The notes beneath the pieces are model-generated. The model was not told the origin of the DNA and ran no database searches. It saw only the letters and a list, made by a program, of their open reading frames with translations. A stretch of 8,668 nucleotides of DNA. It comes from JBIOYL01 sp044870185 (GTDB lineage: Bacteria > Actinomycetota > CALGFH01). The position numbers and the translations under genes are program-made. Positions 5,192-8,668 of this stretch are shown in pieces. Within the stretch, counting starts at the first letter, position 1; each line of letters starts with the position of its first letter. Location: NCBI GenBank assembly GCA_044870185.1, contig JBIOYL010000381.1, positions 1 through 8,668 of the forward strand, read 5' to 3'.

Positions 5192-6445
5192 TTGCCGCAT
5201 GATGTGACCGACCTCGGCCTGGCCGACGAGGGCCGCCTGCGCATCGAGTGGGCCGACCGGCACATGCCGGTGCTGCGCGACATCCGCGCCCGCTTCGAGA
5301 AGGAGCAGCCGCTGGCCGGCCTGCGCGTCGCCGCCTGCCTGCACGTCACCACCGAGACGGCCAACCTCGCGCGCACCCTGGCCGCCGGCGGCGCCGAGCT
5401 GGCCCTGTGCGCCTCCAACCCGCTGTCCACCCAGGACGACACCGCCGCCGCCCTGGTCCGCCACCACGGCATCGACGTGTTCGCCCGCCGCGGCGTCGAC
5501 CACGCCGGCTACTACCGCCACCTGGAGGCGGCCCTGGACAGCCGCCCCAACGTCACCATGGACGACGGCTGCGACCTGGTCACCTTGCTGCACACCAGGC
5601 GCCGCGCGCAGCTCGGCGAGCTGCGCGCCGGCACCGAGGAGACCACCACCGGGGTGATCCGGCTGCGCCAGATGGAGCGCGAGGGGGCGCTGGCCTACCC
5701 GATCATCGCGGTCAACGACACGCCCACCAAGCACCTGTTCGACAACCGCTACGGCACCGGCCAGTCGACCATCGACGGCATCCTGCGGGCCACCAACCTG
5801 CTGCTGGCCGGGACCACCTTCGTGGTCGCCGGCTATGGCTACTGCGGCAAGGGGCTGGCCATGCGCGCCCGCGGCATGGGCGCCAAGGTGGTCGTCACCG
5901 AGGTCGACCCGCTGCGGGCGCTGGAGGCGGCCATGGAGGGCTTCCGGGTGCTGCCGATGGCCCAGGCCGCCCGGGAAGCCGACGTCGTGGTGACCGTGAC
6001 CGGCGACCGTGACATCCTGCGCCGCGAGCACTTCGAGGTGATGCGCGACGGGGTGGTGCTGGCCAACTCCGGCCACTTCGACGTCGAGATCGACAAGGCC
6101 GCGCTGCGCGGGCTGGCCGTGCAGGTGACCCGGGTGCGCCCCAACGTGGAGGAGTATCAGCTCGGCGACGGCCGCCGCCTCAACCTGGTCGCCGAGGGGC
6201 GGCTGGCCAACCTGGGCGCGGCCGAGGGCCATCCGGCCGCGGTCATGGACATGTCGTTCGCCGACCAGGCCCTGTCGCTGGAGTGGCTGGCCCGCCAGGA
6301 CGGGCTCGAGGTGCGCGTCCACGACGTCCCGGCCGAGATCGACGCCGAGGTGGCCAGGGTCAAGCTGGCCACCATGGGCATCGACATCGACACCCTGACC
6401 GACGCCCAGGAGGCCTACCTGCGCTCCTGGACCGTGGGCACCTGA
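5192..6445 (+). CDS. ahcY: S-adenosylhomocysteine hydrolase (adenosylhomocysteinase)
   Basis: This enzyme splits S-adenosylhomocysteine into adenosine and homocysteine using bound NAD+, relieving product inhibition of methyltransferases in the methyl cycle; it acts in the cytoplasm as a tetramer. All signature blocks are visible: CLHVTTETANL (residues 49-59) with the substrate-site His51, CASNPLSTQDD (73-83), DDG (124-126), EETTTGV (149-155), NDTPTKHLFDNRYGTG (175-190) with catalytic Lys180 and Asp184, the NAD-binding loop GYGYCGKG (214-221), ANSGHFDVEID (291-301) with His295, and AEGHPAAVMDMSFADQALS (344-362). At 417 residues with the ending YLRSWTVGT it is the shorter archaeal/Thermotoga-like form, not the roughly 480-residue form with a PYKPDHYRY tail common in many actinobacteria. 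TTG is taken as the start on the strength of the ribosome binding site. It stands alone, without metK, metH or metF beside it. Confidence 0.96.
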   Translation: MPHDVTDLGLADEGRLRIEWADRHMPVLRDIRARFEKEQPLAGLRVAACLHVTTETANLARTLAAGGAELALCASNPLSTQDDTAAALVRHHGIDVFARRGVDHAGYYRHLEAALDSRPNVTMDDGCDLVTLLHTRRRAQLGELRAGTEETTTGVIRLRQMEREGALAYPIIAVNDTPTKHLFDNRYGTGQSTIDGILRATNLLLAGTTFVVAGYGYCGKGLAMRARGMGAKVVVTEVDPLRALEAAMEGFRVLPMAQAAREADVVVTVTGDRDILRREHFEVMRDGVVLANSGHFDVEIDKAALRGLAVQVTRVRPNVEEYQLGDGRRLNLVAEGRLANLGAAEGHPAAVMDMSFADQALSLEWLARQDGLEVRVHDVPAEIDAEVARVKLATMGIDIDTLTDAQEAYLRSWTVGT

Positions 6446-6450
6446 GCCGC

Positions 6451-6477
6451 CCGGCCGACGGCCGTGGCGACGGCCGG
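6451..6477 (+). terminator. Candidate terminator hairpin after ahcY
   Basis: CCGGCCG (6451-6457) and CGGCCGG (6471-6477) form a perfect 7-bp GC stem with a 13-base loop, starting five bases after the ahcY stop. There is no T-run, which is common for actinobacterial terminators, so this is suggestive only. Confidence 0.4.
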
Positions 6478-6499
6478 CCTGGCGGCCCGTGCTGGGGCC

Positions 6500-6513
6500 G
6501 TGGGGCGCCCCAC
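6500..6513. repeat. Perfect 14-bp palindrome between convergent genes
   Basis: GTGGGGCGCCCCAC is a perfect palindrome in the 124-bp gap between the ends of ahcY and the RDD gene. It may help to end transcription from both sides. In DNA this rich in G and C a chance origin is possible. Confidence 0.35.
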
Positions 6514-6569
6514 CCGGCGGGGCGGTGGCTCGGCGCAGCTTGGCGGGCGCCTGCGGCCGGGCGCTCGGC

Positions 6570-7559
6570 TCAGCCTGGCGGGGCGTAGCCGACCTGGCCG
6601 CCCGGAGGGGACGGTGCGGCCGGCGCCCCCGGTGCCGGCGCCTCCTCAGCCGACGGCGTCGCGGCGCGGTCGCCACCCGGGACGCCGGCAGCCTTCGCCA
6701 CCCGCGGGGCCGGTGCGGTCGGCGGCCCGCCGGCCCCCGGCCAGGCAGGATCGACGGCCCGGGCAGGGGCGGCGGCCCGGGCAGGGGTGGGGGCCCAGGT
6801 GCGCTGGCGCCGCTGGTAGGCGGCGGCCAGGCAGAGCAGGAACGCCTCGGGTGGGACGCCGGCCGGAGGTGGCGGCTGCACCCGGGCGGCCAGCGGGCTG
6901 GCGAGCTGCACGGCCAGGGCCGCCCGGGCGCGTGGGCCGAGGCTGGGCGCCCGGAGCAGGAACGAGCGCGCCGCCTGATAGTCGTCGGCGCCGAGGCGGG
7001 AGGTGTCGAGCAGCCCGGCGTACGGCTCCAGCCCATGCGGCGGCGCGAACGTGACCGGTGCGGGGGCCGGCAGGCCACTGCGCTCCCGCAGGACCAGGGT
7101 GCCGGCCACCATGTCGCCGAGCCGCTGGTTGTCGCGGCTGAACAGGATGCACACGACCGCGAGGAAGCCGAACCCGAGCCAGAAGTCGACCGGCCCGAGC
7201 ACGGCGCGGATGAACGCGTGCCGGAAGCGCACCGGCCCGCCCTCCTTGGTCACCACCCGCAGGCCGAGGGCGGCCTTGCCCGGCGTGCGCCCCCGCCACA
7301 GCGTCTCGAAGGCGATGAAGTACCCGAGCAGCCAGCTCGGCAGCAGCACGTAGGCGAGCGACAGGGCAACCCAGTCCGGCAGGGCGCCACCGGCCGCCGA
7401 GGTGGCCAGGCTGATGGCGAACAGGCAGACGAAGATCCCGGCGACCACGATCACCATGTCGAGGAGGAAGGCGAGGATCCGGGAGCCGACGTTGGCGGTG
7501 CGAAAGTCCAGGGCGACCGCCTCGGGGGTCACCATGGGGCCGGCCGGACCGTGCACCAC
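6570..7559 (-). CDS. RDD family membrane protein with long Pro/Ala-rich C-terminal tail
   Basis: The 329-residue product has an RDD domain at residues 15-160, named for one Arg and two Asp residues, seen here as Arg27 (GSRILAFLLD), Asp34 and Asp125 (PVDFWLGF). Three membrane helices lie at about 28-52, 63-85 and 124-141. GRTPGKAALGLRVVTKEGGPVRF (90-112) and SRDNQRLGDMVAGTLVLR (141-158) are the typical cytoplasmic blocks. Residues 160-250 form a soluble helical region and 250-329 a Pro/Ala/Gly tail that is probably disordered. RDD proteins are poorly understood; some act in cation or solute transport. In many actinobacteria the gene sits beside a SpoIIM-like membrane protein and MoxR/DUF58 genes; here those are absent from the window. 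The first codon is GTG at 7559 with AAAGGAG 11 bases upstream; ATG at 7535 is an alternative. Confidence 0.88.
   Translation of the reverse strand: MVHGPAGPMVTPEAVALDFRTANVGSRILAFLLDMVIVVAGIFVCLFAISLATSAAGGALPDWVALSLAYVLLPSWLLGYFIAFETLWRGRTPGKAALGLRVVTKEGGPVRFRHAFIRAVLGPVDFWLGFGFLAVVCILFSRDNQRLGDMVAGTLVLRERSGLPAPAPVTFAPPHGLEPYAGLLDTSRLGADDYQAARSFLLRAPSLGPRARAALAVQLASPLAARVQPPPPAGVPPEAFLLCLAAAYQRRQRTWAPTPARAAAPARAVDPAWPGAGGPPTAPAPRVAKAAGVPGGDRAATPSAEEAPAPGAPAAPSPPGGQVGYAPPG
6756..6791 (-). repeat. 18-bp tandem duplication inside the RDD tail
   Basis: Two 18-base units (6756-6773 and 6774-6791) are identical at 16 of 18 positions and share GGCCCGGGCAGGGG. The period is six codons, so the reading frame is kept and the protein gains a repeated PARAAA-like unit in its Pro/Ala-rich tail. 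Confidence 0.6.
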
Positions 7560-7604
7560 CGTCGCGCGTGCTCCTTTTGTCCTGGGTATGCCCGCGTGCT
7601 CGAA

Positions 7605-7658
7605 CGGCCGCCGCCGATCGGCCGACCACTCCCGGGCGTTCGAGACGCAACGCCCGGG
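7605..7658. promoter_or_regulatory. Two adjacent inverted repeats, each with an 8-base spacer
   Basis: CGGCCG (7605-7610) and CGGCCG (7619-7624) are separated by eight bases. Six bases on, CCCGGGCGTT (7631-7640) and AACGCCCGGG (7649-7658) form a perfect 10-bp inverted repeat, also with an eight-base spacer. They lie between the RDD start and the IS607 element, in the leader or promoter of the RDD gene on the minus strand. They could be operator sites or transcription-blocking hairpins; no T-run follows. Confidence 0.45.
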
Positions 7659-7727
7659 CGCAATGGTAGTCCGCGAGTGCCCGTAGAATCCGGGGTATGA
7701 ACTGCTTGGTGTGATGTGAGCACCGGT

Positions 7728-7756
7728 GATCGAACGTATGTGCTAGGATCGCGCGC
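7728..7756 (+). promoter_or_regulatory. Probable leaderless promoter and left end of the IS607 element
   Basis: TGC-TAGGAT at 7741-7749 is a good extended -10 element. Its TAGGAT ends seven bases before the tnpA ATG at 7757, so the transcript would begin at or next to the ATG, as is common in actinobacteria. No good -35 is seen. The block GATCGAAC (7728-7735) is shared with the relic at 4899-4906, and TCGAAC-GTAT-GTGCTA (7730-7745) matches the actinobacterial LexA box TCGAAC-N4-GTTCGA at 10 of 12 specified positions. Confidence 0.45.
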
Positions 7757-8368
7757 ATGAAGCTCGCCGCATGGGCACGCGCCAACGGCGTGCACCCGCT
7801 GGTTCCGCCTGGGCGCCCTGCCGGTCCCGGCACGGCGCCTGCCATCGGGCACGATCCTGGTCGAGGTGCCCGACGCCGACCGGGTGCCGGACCCACGCGC
7901 GGTGCTGTATGCGCGGGTGTCCGGCCACCGCCAGCGGGCCGATCTGGACCGGCAGGTCGCCAGGCTGACCGCATGGGCGGCCGGGCAGGGGGTCAACGTC
8001 GCGGAGGTGGTCGCCGAGGTCGGCGCCGGCATCACCGGCCGGCGACCCAAGCTTATCCGGCTGCTCGCCGACCCCACGGCCACCATGCTCGTGGTGGAGC
8101 ATCGGGATCGGCTGGCGCGCTTCGGATGGAGCAGCTGGAGGTGGCGCTGGCCGCGCAGGGCCGCAGGCTGATGGTGGTCGACCCTTCCGAGACCACCGAC
8201 GACCTGATGCGGGACCTGCTCGACGTGCTCACCAGCTGCTACGCCCGGCTGGATGGCCGCCGCGGCGCCCGCAACCGCGCCCTACGCGCGGTGGGCTGCG
8301 CGCGCAAGCCGCCCGGTCAGGCAGGTGACGCTGGCCATGGCGACGCCGCCGACAGGGTGGACCGCTGA
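7757..8368 (+). pseudogene. tnpA: IS607-family serine recombinase TnpA, two frameshifts
   Basis: TnpA is the serine recombinase that excises and inserts IS607 elements. The signatures are all here but in two frames. Frame one (7757-7799) gives MKLAAWARANGVHP, the start of the MerR-like DNA-binding head. From TGG at 7800 the family reads in another frame: WFRLGALPVPARRLPSGTIL, then AVLYARVSGHRQRADLDRQVARL, with the nucleophile Ser in YARVS, up to VVEHRDRLARFG at about 8125. Then the first frame resumes: MEQLEVALAAQGRRLMVVDPSETTDDLMRDLLDVLTSCYARLDGRRGARNRA. The first break lacks about 14 bases that encode TAYR in relatives, the second about one base near 8124-8126. The sum is 15, so a 203-residue frame stays open, yet its middle 108 codons are nonsense. 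The recombinase is therefore probably inactive, unless these are sequencing errors. Confidence 0.85.
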
Positions 8369-8668
8369 TGGGTACCGGCCAGCGGTTCGCCATCCCCGAC
8401 GGCTGGGCTGCCCGCGGCTTCCGCTTCGCGGTGGAGCCGACCAGCCCTGAGCAGCCGGCGCGGATCGCCCAGCACTTCGGCGCGCGGCGCTATGCCCATA
8501 ATTGGGCGCTCGCGCAGGTGAAGGCCAACCTCGAGGCCCGAGCCGCCGACCCGGCCGTGCCGCCGCTGGCGTGGAACTTCTATGACCTGCGCCGCCAGTG
8601 GAACCGGGCCAAGCACCAGGTCGCGCCGTGGTGGCCGACGTGTTCGAAGGAGGCCTTCGCGTCGGGGA
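8368..8668 (+). CDS. tnpB: TnpB, RNA-guided endonuclease of the IS607 element (N-terminal part, runs off the window)
   Basis: About 100 residues are visible from the ATG at 8368, which overlaps the tnpA stop as TGATG, so translation is probably coupled. The sequence GFRFAVEPTSPEQPARIAQHFGARRYAHNWALAQVKANLEA fits the N-terminal strand and helices of TnpB, and DLRRQWNRAKHQVAPWWPTCSKEAFASG matches the following conserved helix of IS607-type TnpB proteins from actinobacteria. TnpB proteins are RuvC nucleases guided by an RNA from the element's right end and are the ancestors of Cas12; they help the element to persist. The RuvC Asp/Glu/Asp residues and the zinc finger lie beyond the window, so activity cannot be judged. 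No stop or frameshift is seen in the visible part. Confidence 0.85.
   Translation, partial: MGTGQRFAIPDGWAARGFRFAVEPTSPEQPARIAQHFGARRYAHNWALAQVKANLEARAADPAVPPLAWNFYDLRRQWNRAKHQVAPWWPTCSKEAFASG

Larger units (their letters stand above)
7728..8668 (+). mobile_element. IS607-family insertion element (tnpA-tnpB), right end outside the window
   Basis: The order of a serine-recombinase gene followed directly by tnpB with a TGATG overlap is the standard layout of IS607 elements. Such elements have no clear terminal inverted repeats, so the left boundary is placed at the block shared with the relic near 4900 and could lie somewhat further left. The right end, where the guide RNA of TnpB systems is encoded, is beyond 8668. 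Confidence 0.8.

Noticed and set aside
5177..7078. A 633-codon open frame on the minus strand opposite ahcY
   Set aside because: It is the antisense shadow of a GC-rich gene: valine-, alanine-, glycine- and histidine-rich repeats, with no domain pattern.
7631..7658. GTTCGAGAC within the 10-bp inverted repeat, resembling a tRNA T-arm
   Set aside because: No D-arm, anticodon arm or acceptor pairing can be built around it; the bases are explained by the inverted repeat.
7684..7689. TAGAAT as a second promoter -10 box for tnpA
   Set aside because: A good -10 word, but the -35 position (CAATGG) is poor and the extended -10 at 7741-7749 fits the start better.
1..8668. CRISPR array, rRNA or tRNA genes
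   Set aside because: No regularly spaced repeats of the right size, and no rRNA or cloverleaf-compatible sequence, were seen on either strand.

Overview
The window is very GC-rich, with strong G/C preference at third codon positions, Shine-Dalgarno sequences of the AAAGGAGG type, and GTG and TTG starts. It suggests an actinobacterium, perhaps a deep-branching one. This is inferred from composition and gene content only; there is no rRNA or other marker gene.

Layout. Positions 1-353 hold no gene I can recognise. Positions 354-1442 (minus) encode a flavin amine-oxidase / phytoene-desaturase-like oxidoreductase that lacks its N-terminal FAD-binding Rossmann motif, so it looks 5'-truncated. Its broken end abuts a small SnoaL-like gene on the plus strand (1454-1828). 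A minus-strand operon follows: an ECF sigma factor (2379-2873) coupled by an ATGA overlap to a SRPBCC (START-like) protein (1900-2382). A 163-bp divergent region rich in dyad symmetry separates this operon from a polytopic membrane protein (3037-3771), whose last helix is cut off by an apparent 1-base frameshift. After about 300 bp without a clear gene come a GNAT acetyltransferase (4071-4664), a decayed minus-strand fragment of an IS607-type transposase gene (about 4763-4882), a structured leader, and S-adenosylhomocysteine hydrolase ahcY (5192-6445). An RDD-family membrane protein (6570-7559, minus) converges on ahcY. The right edge carries an IS607-family element: tnpA, the serine recombinase (7757-8368), followed by the start of tnpB (8368 to the window edge), the RNA-guided nuclease family related to Cas12.

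How it fits together. The chromosomal genes do not form one pathway. AhcY serves the methyl cycle; the sigma/SRPBCC pair is a small regulatory operon that may also influence the divergent membrane gene. The unifying theme is decay and mobile DNA. The window holds two IS607-type left ends in opposite orientation, one a relic, and their upstream sequences are alike, including a LexA-box-like half palindrome. The tnpA of the larger element carries two frameshifts that together keep its frame open, so the recombinase is probably dead while the coupled tnpB reads intact as far as it can be seen. I did not identify a wholly new system; the IS607 pair, the dyad upstream of the sigma gene and the ahcY leader are the parts most worth following.
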